Shown: positions 20,322 through 32,120 of the stretch, one piece after another
Numbering within the stretch: position 1 is the stretch's first letter
How the letters are laid out: every line of letters begins with the position of its first letter
Source: Haplosporangium gracile
Lineage: Eukaryota; Mortierellomycota; Mortierellomycetes; Mortierellales; Mortierellaceae
Assembly: GCA_015499985.1 (NCBI GenBank)
Contig: JAAAUF010000052.1
Coordinates: 39,193 to 82,210, forward strand
DNA: 43,018 nucleotides
Direction: 5' to 3'
Notes under the pieces: model-generated
The model's input: only the letters and a program-made list of their open reading frames with translations
The model's database searches: none
What the model was told of the DNA's origin: nothing
Translations under genes and position numbers: made by a program

Positions 20322-23300
20322 ATGTCGGCATACGCAGGAGACCCGTCCGGGAAGGGCAAGGGCAGGCAAGGCAGTAGCACCAGTACCAACTACAACAACA
20401 GCAATGAAATCACTCTGAGCCTTCTGGACGACTTGGGTGCCATGTCTGACGGCATCGACGTCGATGTCGACGACCTCCTCAGCGACGAGAGCGATAATGA
20501 CGACCTGATCGATAATGAAGCAGACTTGGCCTTGCTCCTTCGTACTCATGGTGTCACCCTCGACGACCCGCCGCCGCCACCAACTGTTTCACGAGGAATG
20601 AGTTCAAGCTATATCCCAGCAATGATGCCAGGAGGAAGTCAGAGTGCGTGTCCGCCCGGGGAACTTGGCCCTTCGACAGCCACTGCAGCACCGCCGCGAC
20701 TCCAGGATCCGAGCGATGCACAGAGCTGGATGGCTGCGATGGAGAGACGGTATGAGGAAGAGCTCCATCAGCAACATGCTTCTCCAACTCAGTCAGCCCA
20801 GAGCTTGTCTTTTGTCTATATACATAACCATGGGTCTACGACTCAGCCAAGCTCACATTCGAGTACATCATCACCAACCATTTCAGCGACAGCGGCGCCA
20901 AAACGCACGACTGCTCTACCAAGAACGTCTTCAACAAGGACTTATACGCAGACTGACAGGGAGGGCAATATCGAAGTTGGCAATGCGGACTTTGCTCAGG
21001 GGCAGTCCCCAGAGAGTGGAGAAGGCGCAACACGCGCAGCCGTCACGACCGCCCAGACAGCTCCTGAACCAGAAGTGTTTGTGATGGATCCAGAGGAGAA
21101 TAAGAGTTTGACGGGCGTCATACGATCGCAAACGTCCAATGCGCTCGAGATCAACAGGAAATATCAGTTGGCACTTGAGCGGAAGCTTCGTGATATCGAA
21201 GAAGCGCATAATAGGAACAAGAAGCTTAGGGTAAGTTCTACAAACGTAATCTCAACCTGAAGCATAGTTATTTCCTGGAGTCTATTTGCATATTTCGCTA
21301 ATTATGCTTCATGTTTGGTAAAAAATAGGATGAGCTTCAAGTTTGGCTAGACAGACGTGAGGTTGCGGAGCGAGCTCCGGTTGTACTTCCATCGTCAAAT
21401 GACCGACTGGGATCGCCTTACTTCGTCGACGAAGATGAAAAAGTAAAGACACCTAGAAACGTTTTACAAAGTAGAGAAGCATCAACTATTCGTGTCGTTC
21501 TTACAAGCTCACGCCTACCTCGTGTTCCCCCCCCCCCCCCCCTTCTTAGACACCGCCGAGCAACAAGGATACGCTTCGGAAAAAGAATCATCCTCTTATT
21601 GTCTCCCAGAAGCGAAAGTATTGGAGTTCAGTGGACCGTGTCAACCTCAAGCTTGGCGTTATTGCAGAGAACAAGCGACTGCTGTTCGAAAAGTTTTTGC
21701 GCGAGGGCAACAATCGGGCGATTGAATCTTTGAATAATGCACCCGATGTTGATATGATGTTGAACACAAAGGGACTTGACTGGAAGCGGATCTCTCAGCG
21801 ATACGTAAGTTGCAAAACTCGCTTCAAAACAATAGTAGGCGTGTTAATTGATGGGACAATATGAGCTTACATGACATTTTCTTGCCATGAAATAGGTGGA
21901 CAATCGTACGCCGTCAGAATGTCTAATCCAGTGGACGAGTCACGATCATCCAGGGATCAACAAGAACGACTGGTCCAAGGCCGAGCTTGTGAAACTGGAC
22001 AGTCTTGTCAAGCGACACAAGGGACGCAACTGGATTCAGATCGCACTGGATCTCGACACGAACAGGACTGGTGCTCAGTGCTTCCAAAAGTACCAGAGCA
22101 AAATGATTGGCGTTGCGTCAAGAGAGTAAGTCGCGTTGTTGTTCCATTTAGAACTGTGAACCTACAATGACCTCTAGTCAACGAAATACTAGAGTGACTA
22201 ACACCCTTCACGATTATTATGATAGCAATTGGACAGCGGAGGAGGACAACATTTTGAGGGAGGCTGTGCGGGTGCTGGGCGAAAAGAACTGGCTGCAGGT
22301 CGCGAGCTGCTTGGAAAACCGCAACTCTGTCCAGTGCATGACACGCTGGTCCAAAAGCGTGAACCCAGCTATACGACGTGGTCGTTGGCTGAACGAGGAG
22401 GATGGAGCTCTCCGGGCGGCACATGAAGTTTATGGTGGCGGTCGATGGGCCAAGATTCAGCAGCATGTCCTTGGCAGAACGGATATCCAATGTCGCGAGC
22501 GATATATGAACGTCCTGACACCCAGCCTCGCGACAGGACCATGGACACAACAAGAGGTCGAACGACTGGATGCACTTGTGGAGGAACATGGAGAGAAATG
22601 GGGGCTTATTGCCTCATTGATGAATGGCCGTACTGACAATCAGTGTGCCCGACGATGGAGGATGAACAAAGAAGAAGACAAGCAGAAGCGCAAGGGACGG
22701 CGATCCAGGCGGTATCTTGCGAGCCGTCGGCGGAAAGGAACGACGACTGTGGCTACCCTACCGACTGTTCATCAAGATAAGGAGGCTATACAGAAGACTA
22801 TGCAGTTGAAGAGAAAGTGGGAGGCTAGGATTCTCAAGCGGGAGGTGAAGATTCTCAGAGCAAAGGGATTTTTCGATGGTCGAAAGATTAAGAGGGTCAA
22901 GCCATTGTACAGGTCTTTCCTCGACAGGGAGCGGTTCATTTACGATTGCTGGCAGCAGCAGTGGGGTGACTACATTGATCCTGTCGAGAAGGTCTTTAAC
23001 CTCGGCATCCCGCCACCTATCTCTACCGACAAGGAACCTACTGAGGGCAGAGGAAGCCAAACTGGTTCCGTTTTTGATGCTGTCTTGCCTGATCCGGCTT
23101 CAGTTGCCCGACCTGGCAAGGTCCGTCCTGTCCCTCCTTGCAACGCGACTCTGACAGCTTTCTCTAACCTCATCCAGCAAGGAGATCTCATGGGTGGACG
23201 ATTTCAACTAGCCCATACAATCTCGGTCGGTAAGTCTTTGGCAGCGCCAGTCGAGCTTCTCAGTGCGGAGGAGCAGACGACCCCAGAGTACAAGGAGTTA

Positions 23301-23717
23301 GAGGAGCGGTTTGAGGCTGTGTTTACGTGGCCGTTGCTTGCGGGCATGTTGAATATGGAGACTGCGAGAAATTTGGTGAATCATGCGCATACTGATGATG
23401 ATGCTGCTGCTGGTTCAAAAAAGAAGCGGACTCGGGGCAACTCTAGCCAGAAACGCGCTGCTACCTCAGCAAACGTGGGCCCTTCGACAGGAGGAGGAGG
23501 AGTCATGGAGGGTTCCCCGCAGGGTCAAGACGATGCTTGCTCATCTTCCTATGGGACCCCTGTGGCACCCTGGCAGGAGCAGTCGGAGACGGAGGATGTA
23601 GGGTCGAGTGAGTATGAAATCGACAGTGATGACGATGACTATGGCGGCGACGACGAGGAGCTTGTTCGAAGACCTGGAAGGGGCAGCAGTCCCAAGCGAT
23701 TGCGGATCGATCCCTGA
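20322..23717 (+). CDS. SNAPc subunit 4-like Myb protein (snRNA promoter-binding)
   Basis: Five exons: 20322-21230, 21329-21442, 21550-21804, 21896-22125, 22178-23717; 1,015 residues. All introns are GT-AG and the exons sum in frame. After an acidic, disordered N-terminus comes a helical region (WSSVDRVNLKLGVIAENKRLLFEKF). Then follows a half Myb repeat (WKRISQRY / PSECLIQW, about 417-440) and four full repeats. Ra has NWIQIA / GAQCFQKY; Rb is residues 520-560; Rc 572-612 (RGRWLNEED, CRERY); Rd 624-670 (GPWTQQEVERL, QCARRW). Four and a half repeats is the diagnostic layout of SNAPC4/SNAP190, the DNA-binding subunit that recognises the proximal sequence element of snRNA genes for RNA polymerase II and III. 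The tail is acidic with basic nuclear-localisation-like patches (KKKRTR). I infer the same role here. Confidence 0.85.
21527..21542 (+). repeat. C16 homopolymer in intron 2 acceptor
   Basis: Sixteen C residues directly before TTCTTAG, acting as the pyrimidine tract of the acceptor before exon 3 of the SNAPC4-like gene. Confidence 0.9.
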
Positions 23718-24009
23718 GCGCGCCCAGCATCACTCCTGTCTTTCTCCTACACACTTTCTTCTTGTTCTCTTTCTTTCTCTTCCGCCTTGTAGTATTAGCA
23801 TGTACATATAAATCTCACAGATAGTTGCTGAAATCCTTTACTTGTTATTTGTTAGTGATGTTGTCCCGTCACAATGATTCGTTTGTTGTTTTATTTTGCC
23901 TGTGCTTTGAATTTTTCGTGCGGTTCGTCGGTGATGGAGGTAATGGTGATCGTCAGTCGAAGGTGCGTATGCGTGTGGTCTGTCGGTTTTTGATGTCTTG
24001 TTCTCATGC

Positions 24010-25112
24010 TCAGAGGTCGACTACAGTCTTCCACAAGTAATCGTTCAAATAATGCGCCGTTTCCACACCAATGTTCTTGTTGATGCGTTTGATATCATCT
24101 GTCGACATTTTCGTAGTACCGACGGCCAAGATCTCGTTCTTGCCCTCTGCAGTAATGGCGACGACGGCGTCTGCAGGGACAGAGACGTCCATGCGAGCGC
24201 CTTTTGAGGTCAATCCTGGGCACATGATGTTGGCTCCTGCCATGACAAACTTGATGGCGCCACGGTCCACTTGCAACCTTGGCAACATGTTAGGGTCTGT
24301 CATTGGGGTTGTATTTTGCAAGTCGTAATTTGGATATTTGGTTAGCCGAAAGGCGTTTGGTTGCTGTTCACAGCAATAAAAATGACGGGATGAAAGAGCT
24401 TACATTTGTGGAGGAGCTTGAGGGTGGGGAAGTAAGGGCCGTCAAAGTGGTTGAAGAAGAGGACTTCGTTGTTCATGACAATAAGGTTGATGTGCTCGTG
24501 GCTAAATCATGTTTGATATTATCAAGGTAAGTTCGATTGCAAAACATGCTAGTAGATGCTAGGTAGAAGCAGCCCTTGCTAGGAAATAGGACGAAGTCAA
24601 GGATGTGTGCAGAGAAGGACATACCATTTCATGAGGATGAGGGGCGCCTTCTTAGGCATGACATCGTCAATAATGCCCTCGATACCCTCCTTGTACTGCT
24701 CCAGGATCTTGGCGCGGATCGCGCGCTGAACCGAGGACTTGACCTGGGTGTGTCCTGTGACGTCCTCCTTGATGTTGAACCTATTTTCATAGTTGTAGTT
24801 GTAGCAGGTTGAAGTGGTGTCGAAAAGGTGTGAGTAGTTGTTGCGCTGAGAAAGGGCGTAAATTTTCAACTGGACACTGCTATCCGCGCCAAGGTGCTGT
24901 AGTCGTTTTTGCACAGTCCCAAGGTCAAAGTTCTTTGCTGTCTATTTCCTCCTCTGTGCTCTGCTGTTCTTCGTCCAATCTGATTCCATGGTTGCAGTGG
25001 ACCAGTAGTGAGAACTATCTGTAGGTGCACCCTTTGCACGAGTGAATGAGTCCGTGTTCGTAGTAGTCCGGTTACTCTTGGTTGGCGTGTTGCTACATTA
25101 CTTTTTGAACAT
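24010..25112 (-). CDS. TMA20: MCT-1/Tma20-like translation factor (PUA domain)
   Basis: Four exons on minus: 25112-25102 (11 nt), 24780-24625, 24501-24404, 24296-24010; 183 residues, matching the ~181 of MCTS1/Tma20. It starts [20 protein letters not shown], with the first four codons almost wholly in the 11-nt exon, which ends AAA AA|GTAATG. Next come DVMPKK and KCHEHINLI (the codon for C is split across intron 2), the beta-strand region [21 protein letters not shown], and the PUA domain with [20 protein letters not shown]. The end is [17 protein letters not shown]. Known family role: with Tma22/DENR it binds the 40S subunit and promotes tRNA/mRNA release in recycling and reinitiation. It is cytosolic. 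Splice joins are supported at each border by homology to the family. It is divergent from the ERV46-like gene, with about 414 bp between the start codons. Confidence 0.93.
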
Positions 25113-25526
25113 GCTTGTGTCTCTTTGTCTGTCTGCTGCGAGTTTGCTGAGGTTCGTGTTGGTGCTAACAAAAAGCAAGAGCATGAACATTCAACAAAAG
25201 ATAAATAAGAGTTTTGCCTGCAGCACATGCGACGATCGGACCTTCCGTGATAGCCTTTTGAGTCCCTTTGGGTGAGAGGGTTCTTTCCATTTTGATTGGC
25301 TTGCATTTATCCGCTTGTTGCTTAGTTGTCGTGGGTGTGTCTGCCAGCCTTTGGTTTCATTTCTATCCTTCTTTTTCATATCAACCTTGCCGGCCTCGTC
25401 TTCATCCTTCCTTCCTTCTTCTTTCTCGGATCCGCTCCTCCTCTCTTTTTTGACGACAACACCTCATTCTCAGGCAGCACAGCAACAACACCGGATTCCT
25501 CGACACTCTCTTTTTTTGTTTTCACA
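25113..25526. promoter_or_regulatory. Shared divergent promoter region (Tma20-like / ERV46-like)
   Basis: The 414 bp between two outward-facing start codons must hold both promoters and leaders. The ERV46 side is CT-rich. No clear TATA box on either strand. Confidence 0.4.
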
Positions 25527-27430
25527 ATGGTGAAATCGACCCTGAGCCGTTTCAAAAACTTTGACGCCTACGCCAAAACCCTAGATGACTTTCGAGTCAA
25601 GACCTCCACCGGCGCCATAGGTACATATTCACGTTCTTGCCACAACCAATAGCATCGGGGTGGGGGGGGGTTGGCTTTGAAGACTCAGCGATGTTGATTG
25701 ACTCTTGGAAGAAAGGGCGGTTGACACGAACGGTCCCGGATGAAGACGAGTAAGACTCGAGACGATGATCATGCTGCCATCTCGAAACAAACCTACTCAC
25801 CTGTTTACAACTTTTTTTATTTTTATTTCTCGACCTCTGTGCTCAATAGTCACGCTTGTAAGTGCAATTGTCATTGCAGTCTTGCTGTTGGGCGAGTTCT
25901 TTGACTACCGGTCTGTGCACACCGAGTCCTCGCTTATTGTTGATGGAGGCAGGAAGGCTAAGATGGCCATTGACTTTGATATCTCCTTCCCCAAGATCCC
26001 TTGCTACAGTAAGTTCTTGCGCAGTTGTTTCTTATTGTTTTTGTTGCTTTTTGGTGTTGTTTCTGGGCACTTAAGATATATGGCATAAGCCAGATACTAT
26101 GTCTATGCATTAAACTAGAGACTAAGAAATACCAACCTTCACTTTCGTTGCGACAATTAGTTTTGACGCTGGACGTTATGGATGTTGCAGGAGAGTACCA
26201 GAGCGATATTTCACACTCGGTCTACAAGGTCCAGTTGTCGCCCGACGGTTCCGAGATCAAGCGTGAAAGAGCACCCAGTAAGTCTTTCGACTTGTACCCC
26301 TGGACTGAAGAACTGCTGGACATGTGAATCACAATTGATTGTTAACCTGATTATAGATCAACCACAACAAGATTTCCACCGCTGATCATTTCCCTTTTTT
26401 GTTCTGACAAAAATAGACCTGGGTGACACTGGCCCAGATCCCAAGGAGGTAGGACCAGACTACTGTGGAGACTGTGGTGGCGCAATTAAGCCTCCAAGTG
26501 GATGCTGTAACACTTGTGAAGAAGTCAGACAGGCCTATGTCCGTTCAGGATGGTCCTTCAGTCGCCCTGAGGGCATCGAACAGGTAACTTGCAGGACGTA
26601 CATTGAAAATTTTGTTTGTTATTATTCGACAAAGTACCACCACTGCGTTCTTCATGTTGCTAACGCGCGTAGTACATACTCTTTCTAATCAACTTAGTGC
26701 GTTCGTGAGGGATACATGGATAAGGTGAAAGAGCAAGCGGACCAAGGATGCAGAATGCACGGTCAGCTCACCGTCAACAAGGTCGCAGGAAACTTTCACA
26801 TTGCCCCCGGTCGTTCCTTTCAGAATGGAAATATGCACGTTCACGACATTCAGCAATACCTCCAGCACGGACTGGACTTTTCGCATCACATCAAGCACCT
26901 CAGCTTTGGAGAGAAGGTACCCAACGTACACAACCCTCTGGATGATCAGCGCGTCGATGGAGCAGAGGGCTTGCACATGTTCCAGTATTATGTCAAGGTC
27001 GTCGGAACAAGATACTTTTATTTGAACAGGATGCCCGTCAACACCAACCAGTACTCTGTCACACAGTTCAGTCGCAACTTGCTTCAGAAGAACGCCATGG
27101 GCATGGTCATGCAGCCCAACGGTTTGCCAGGTAAACTATCTTTCGCTGTGTTTCGAGACATATTTGCCTTTTGTTGTAAAAGTAGACGCATACGTGTATA
27201 TTGATCGTCTTTTTTTTTCCTATCTTTGACATGTAGGTGTGTTCTTCAACTTTGATATCTCGCCAATGCTGGTGATTCAGAAGGAGGAGCGCAAGTCGTT
27301 CACGTCGTTCTTGACAGGAGTGTGCGCTATTGTTGGAGGTATCTTTACGGTGGCTGGTATTATTGACGGAGCCATTTGGCGTGCGGAGAGGACGCTCAAG
27401 CGGAAGATGGAGCTTGGCAAGGCTCTCTAG
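25527..27430 (+). CDS. ERV46: ERV46/ERGIC3-like COPII cargo receptor
   Basis: Six exons: 25527-25620, 25850-26008, 26161-26277, 26417-26583, 26698-27130, 27237-27430; 387 residues, close to human ERGIC3 (383). It begins MVKSTLSRFKNFDAYAKTLD, the characteristic start of ERGIC family proteins. Transmembrane helix 1 is at about 32-50 (VTLVSAIVIAVLLLGEFF). The lumenal domain includes LDVMDVAGEYQ, the Cys cluster at 139-158 (CGDCGG ... GCCNTC) and FHIAPGRSF. A second transmembrane helix lies at about 348-372 (FLTGVCAIVGGIFTVAGIID). A short cytosolic tail ends KMELGKAL. Erv46 with Erv41 cycles between ER and Golgi in COPII/COPI vesicles and retrieves escaped ER proteins. Here ER-Golgi location is inferred from the family. 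The partner ERV41 is not in the window. Confidence 0.93.
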
Positions 27431-28015
27431 AAGGTCTAGACTTGAAAAGACAAATTAAAAAAGTGTCACGTGAAGTGCTTAGCCAAAACGAACTCTGGTC
27501 ACGGACCCTTTCATTTCCTCTGCAATGCTTTTGTTAGTGGAGATCGTCCCTTCTTGTCTCTTTTCTTTTCTCCTTTTCTTCTCTCAGACCCAATCGAGAA
27601 ACATTGAATTACTCGGATCTCATTTCCTACACCCATACACTCTTTTTTTCATTCCTTACCCTTTTTACACTCATTGCACTCACACGACATAGGACATACG
27701 ACCTGCGACAACTCACGACCTTGACAATACTCCCTTCTTCCCTCATTCACCTCTGGCACTCGTTAGTGCATTAACAAGCATACACTCACCTACCCGCCCA
27801 CTCATCACCCCTCACTTTCCCCTGTCCCTCTGCCTCCATTCCCTCCTCTCTCCCTCGACTTTACGCCTCTCACTCCGACCCCTTTAGCAGCACACGCCCG
27901 CATACAAACACCACATCATACACGCCCACACTCACTCTTGCACTCTGAACGACACTCCTTCCTCTTTCACACTTTTCCTTTATTTTAAAACTCCCTGTGA
28001 CCCCATCCTTGCCAC
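27431..28015 (+). promoter_or_regulatory. CT-rich intergenic region before the TRP channel
   Basis: About 585 bp dominated on plus by C/T with CACTC and CCCTC runs, typical of a fungal pyrimidine-rich promoter and leader. No TATA box or RNA gene is recognised. Confidence 0.35.
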
Positions 28016-31000
28016 ATGGGTACTATCAGTTCTCGACACTCTCCCGCCGAACCCTTTCACTCTCCCGCCGAAGCATACAACGCACGGAGACCATTGCTTG
28101 CCCGTTTTCATCACCACCACGACTACGGATGGGCACCCAGACCGTTCCCGACTGCACCAGTTACAGCTCTGGTCAAAGAAGCTCGTTATTGTATGTCCAT
28201 CTTTCTGGATTTTAGTCGTCTTTCGTCATTTTTATGGTTCTTCAAGGATTTTTTTCTCATGATGGCTCTCCACACCCACAAAAAAAGCTTACATTTTTAC
28301 CTCGCTCCCCCTCTTCATTCCTACAATATCTTCCTCGCTGTCATTTCCTCTTCTCTAAAATCTAACGAAAAGCTATCATTAATGCGCTCGACACATCGCT
28401 CACGCGGGATGAACTCGGTTCCCCCGAGATTTACCTTGCACTACTACTACCGATCGTGAGAAAATACCGAGAGGAGCGTCGAGAGACAGCCGCCGTCTAT
28501 TGCTTCCTTTTGAACCGTTGGCAGTTTCTTCGGGATGCAGAGAACGATCTAGCCAATGCGCGAGTCAATGAGACCAGGTAATCAAACAAACAAACAAAGA
28601 TGAACACACTCACGCATCACCACCGAGCTGTTTAACCGCCTCAAGCTGGCGTCACTTTGAGTCTAAAAACAATGACAAGGGATGCGACGAATCAAAATGT
28701 GACGGACTGTTTGTTTGAAGATAACAGGGTCTGTGGATTTGAAGGACATGCAGTTGTTCCCTTCTTAACAAACATTATCCCCACACTTTACTTTTTTAGG
28801 GCACATGCATGCGAGATTGTGGCGACCAAGTAAGATTTCGTCACTTCCTTTTTTTTTTAGCTGCATGTAATTCTGACTCTTGTTTATTTTTATTAAATAC
28901 TCTCCCAGGGTGCTAAAGGCATTTTCGATGCGCCAATTGATCGACGTGTTGACTTATGACTTTTCCCCAGTACGACGTAAGTTACAAGCACATGTCCTGT
29001 GGCCAATGATAGTCTCTTGCAACAAGAGATGACACTGACTCGTTTCTGGTGTGTTGATCATGCAAAAATAGGGAAAGACGCTCGATCAAGGATTTATCTT
29101 CCCCACTTCGAAGGTGAACCATCCACTGAGCCGATGAGTGCTCTGGAAGTGGCGATATCTGGGAGGGCCAAGCACTTCATCTCAAACCCACTTGTCCAAG
29201 AGATCATAAGTACGACCTCATTCATGCGTATGTGTTTTCGAGCCTACTATTTGGAATTGGTGTATGGCCCTTATGCTAACCGCACCATCTCTTGACTGCA
29301 TCTTTTTTTGACAGACCAGATTTGGCTTGGAGAAATCGTCTTTTTTTCGAATGCGATCGACAACCCTGACTCGTGCCTCAATGCCTCACAACAGGAAATA
29401 CGCACGGTCACCGTATACAATAACCGAGACATCAAGTTCCTGAGACTATCTCGTCTTCGAGTGCCGCGGTACAAAACGACATTCCAGATGATCTCCTTCT
29501 CGGGGTTCATCGCAGTCTATACCGCAGTGACATTTGCAAAAGAAGCCGAGCTGACGACCATAGAAGTGGTACGCAATCACTCTCTCTTTTTTTCTTTTAC
29601 AAACCTGCGAGTATATTGAGCATGGTGTTTGTTCTGTGTGTGTGCGTATATCTAACCTCGTACTCCACTCCCTGGCCTTGGCTAGATCATGGATATCTTT
29701 GCACTATCGTACACAATAGATGAGCTCATCCAACTTCGGGACTCTGGGCCGTCATTCTACTTTGAGACTGTCTGGAATCTATTTGACGTACCGATCTACA
29801 TAATATTCCTGGTGTTCATGGGTCTGCGGATCAGCACCTTCTTCACCGGATCCCTGGAGATGTCTGACTTTGCATACGACGTCTTGGCCTGCAACGCAAT
29901 CCTTCTCTGGCCAAGACTATTTGCAGCTCTAGGTAATAGGCCTTTGTTTGTTTGAGAGGATGAATAATCAGGTTGCAATCATGGTGGAGCTTGCGAATAA
30001 CGGAGCGCCTTTTGTTTTTCACCATCGCTAGATCACTATCGCTTCTTTGGCACCATGCTTATTGTTCTTCGACAGATGCTATTGGATGCGATGCTCTTTC
30101 TGGCCCTCTCTACTATCTTTTATATCGGTTTCTTGCAAGCATTCTACGTAAACCCCTTGTTCATTTTAGGACATCAAATGCTTTGCATCCACATCGAAAA
30201 CCATTTACCTGACATCGTCGCGCTTATTTTCATTGTAGGGACTTCACGACAATACAAAATCATATGGAGAGATTGCTTGGCTACTACTGCAAGTGTTCTT
30301 TGGATCCGCTTTTCTGGGATTCGAAGAAGCAGAAGAGTTGTCAGAGCTCTTTGGAGCGCCGCTGATGGTTCTCTTTGTCGCCATTTCGGTGTTGATGCTC
30401 TACACCCTCCTCATCTCTATCTTTTCGCAGACGTTCTCTGAAGTACGTATTGACATATGGCGGCGTTGATAATTTCGTGGGTTTAATTTGAGTTGCAGCG
30501 ACGCGGTCCTGACACTTTGTCAACTCTTCTCTGTCCTTGACTGATAGGTGAGCGCCAACGCCAAGGAAGAGTTCATGTTCTTGTTTTCGGTCAAGGTGAT
30601 GGAAGAAGTCAAGTCGGACGCCCTATACGAGTTTCAGCCTCCATTCAATATTTTTGCAGGGCTGGTGGTCTGGCCATGCAGCTTGTTTTGTTCAGCCGAT
30701 GTTGTGGGTAGGATCAGCCGTGCTCTCCTTCGACTGTTCTTCTTCCCAGAGCTGGTCTGCATTTGGATTTTTGAGGTGCTGGTGCTACGGAAACAGCCAC
30801 AATATATCCCTGTCCGACCAGGTATTGTTGACCATGAAGGAGCCTACGGAGCCACATCAACAGTAAGCATGGGAAAGGCCAATGTTGGAGGTGGCGTCGC
30901 ACAACGGAGACTGGATCGAGACAACAGTGTGACAGTCAACTCAATGGAAGGACAGTCATCGCGCGACTCAAACTCGCCTCCGGTAGAAGCAAGATCGATT

Positions 31001-31723
31001 GATGCAACGATTTTTCCCAACCCTGACGGACCACCTCCAGCTGGGCACCTTCCAACAGTGCGACCAACACCCCAGGAGCTTCACAATCTCACTACCAATG
31101 GACTCGGCCAGTCAGGTCAACCAACCGGCCAAGAAATCGTCTCGCCTTACTTTGAGAACATTCGGCGGTTTAGGGATGCCAGCAAGAACGACTCAATGTC
31201 GAGTGGGTCACTGAAGAGCGATGGCGAGAATAGTCAGGAACGATCACCTTACTCGCATCACCCGGCGATGTACTCTTATCAGCCCGCAGCTCCGATCGGG
31301 ATGGGAATTACGCGACAAGGCAGTCTTTCTGGATACGGACGCGTCCCTCACGCGACTGATATGACCCTTGCCAATACTTTCCAAGGACTCTGGCCTCACC
31401 AGTACGATATGCATGCAGTGGATCAGCCGGCCACTAATGTTGACCCTTACTATCAACACCAGCAATGGCAGCAGCAGCAACAACATCTTAATCATCATCA
31501 TCAACAGCCACAACAGCCGCCGAATCAGCACCCGCCGAATCAGCGGTGGTTTATGGAATCATCAGAGGGGAAGCAATTGCTTCAGCAACAACAGGCAGAT
31601 ACCGAGGAGTTGACACGGTTGGTCGAGGATCGGTTCACCGAGATGCAGATACGAATGGACGAAATTGAGTCTAAGCTTGATCGACTGATGGGTGCTATCC
31701 TCGGACCTCAGGATTTGCACTGA
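28016..31723 (+). CDS. YVC1: Yvc1-like vacuolar TRP cation channel
   Basis: Ten exons: 28016-28190, 28373-28577, 28800-28829 (30 nt), 28909-28976, 29072-29209, 29315-29568, 29686-29932, 30032-30147, 30239-30442, 30548-31723; 870 residues. The cytosolic N-terminal half includes LTRDELGSPEIYLALLLPIV and ALEVAISGRAKHFISNPLVQ followed by IWLGEIVF. Membrane segments follow: QMISFSGFIAVYTAV, FDVPIYIIFLVFMGLRI, AYDVLACNAILLWPRLFAAL and MLLDAMLFLALSTIFYIGFL. The pore region is IAWLLLQVFFGSAFLGFEEA, then the last helix MVLFVAISVLMLYTLLISIF. This is the fungal TRP (Yvc1) layout: a Ca2+-activated cation channel releasing Ca2+ from the vacuole. The 390-residue tail is Ser/Gln/His-rich and disordered, ending in a predicted coiled coil (VEDRFTEMQIRMDEIESKLD). 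Longer than yeast Yvc1 (675). AATAAA at 31750-31755. Confidence 0.88.
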
Positions 31724-31961
31724 TTATTAGTGCTGTTTGTTGGATTAAGAATAAATCTGTGGGAAATGCAATGCGTAGACGAGAAGAAGAGACGAGAAGA
31801 CGAGGAACGAAATTTGTCCCGGTGATCGCTGCTTTTTCTAAATTTGTTTGGTCATCGTTAAATGTTATTTCTAGCGAAATGGTTACAACGGGTTACAGCT
31901 CTTCACAACATGACAAATTCCCTAGAGTACGTGTAGTTGTTGGTTCATAACGACGGACGGG

Positions 31962-31969
31962 TATAAAAA
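31962..31969 (+). promoter_or_regulatory. TATA box of Gly-rich secreted-protein gene
   Basis: TATAAAAA, 159 bp before the ATG at 32121, with a CA-repeat leader (about 32052-32085) between them. Confidence 0.6.
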
Positions 31970-32120
31970 GGTGGACGATAGCCCACCCTTGTGTTTTGTA
32001 TTCCATCTTCTATTCAACTCCCCTCACTCCCACAACAACAATAACAATAACAGACACACTCAAACACACACACACACACACAACACTCGAACAACACCCG
32101 AACAAGGCAACAGCCCAACC

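Noticed and set aside
30055..30441. 128-codon continuous plus frame inside the TRP channel
   Set aside because: It reads through intron 8; splicing at 30147/30239 gives the conserved pore sequence instead.
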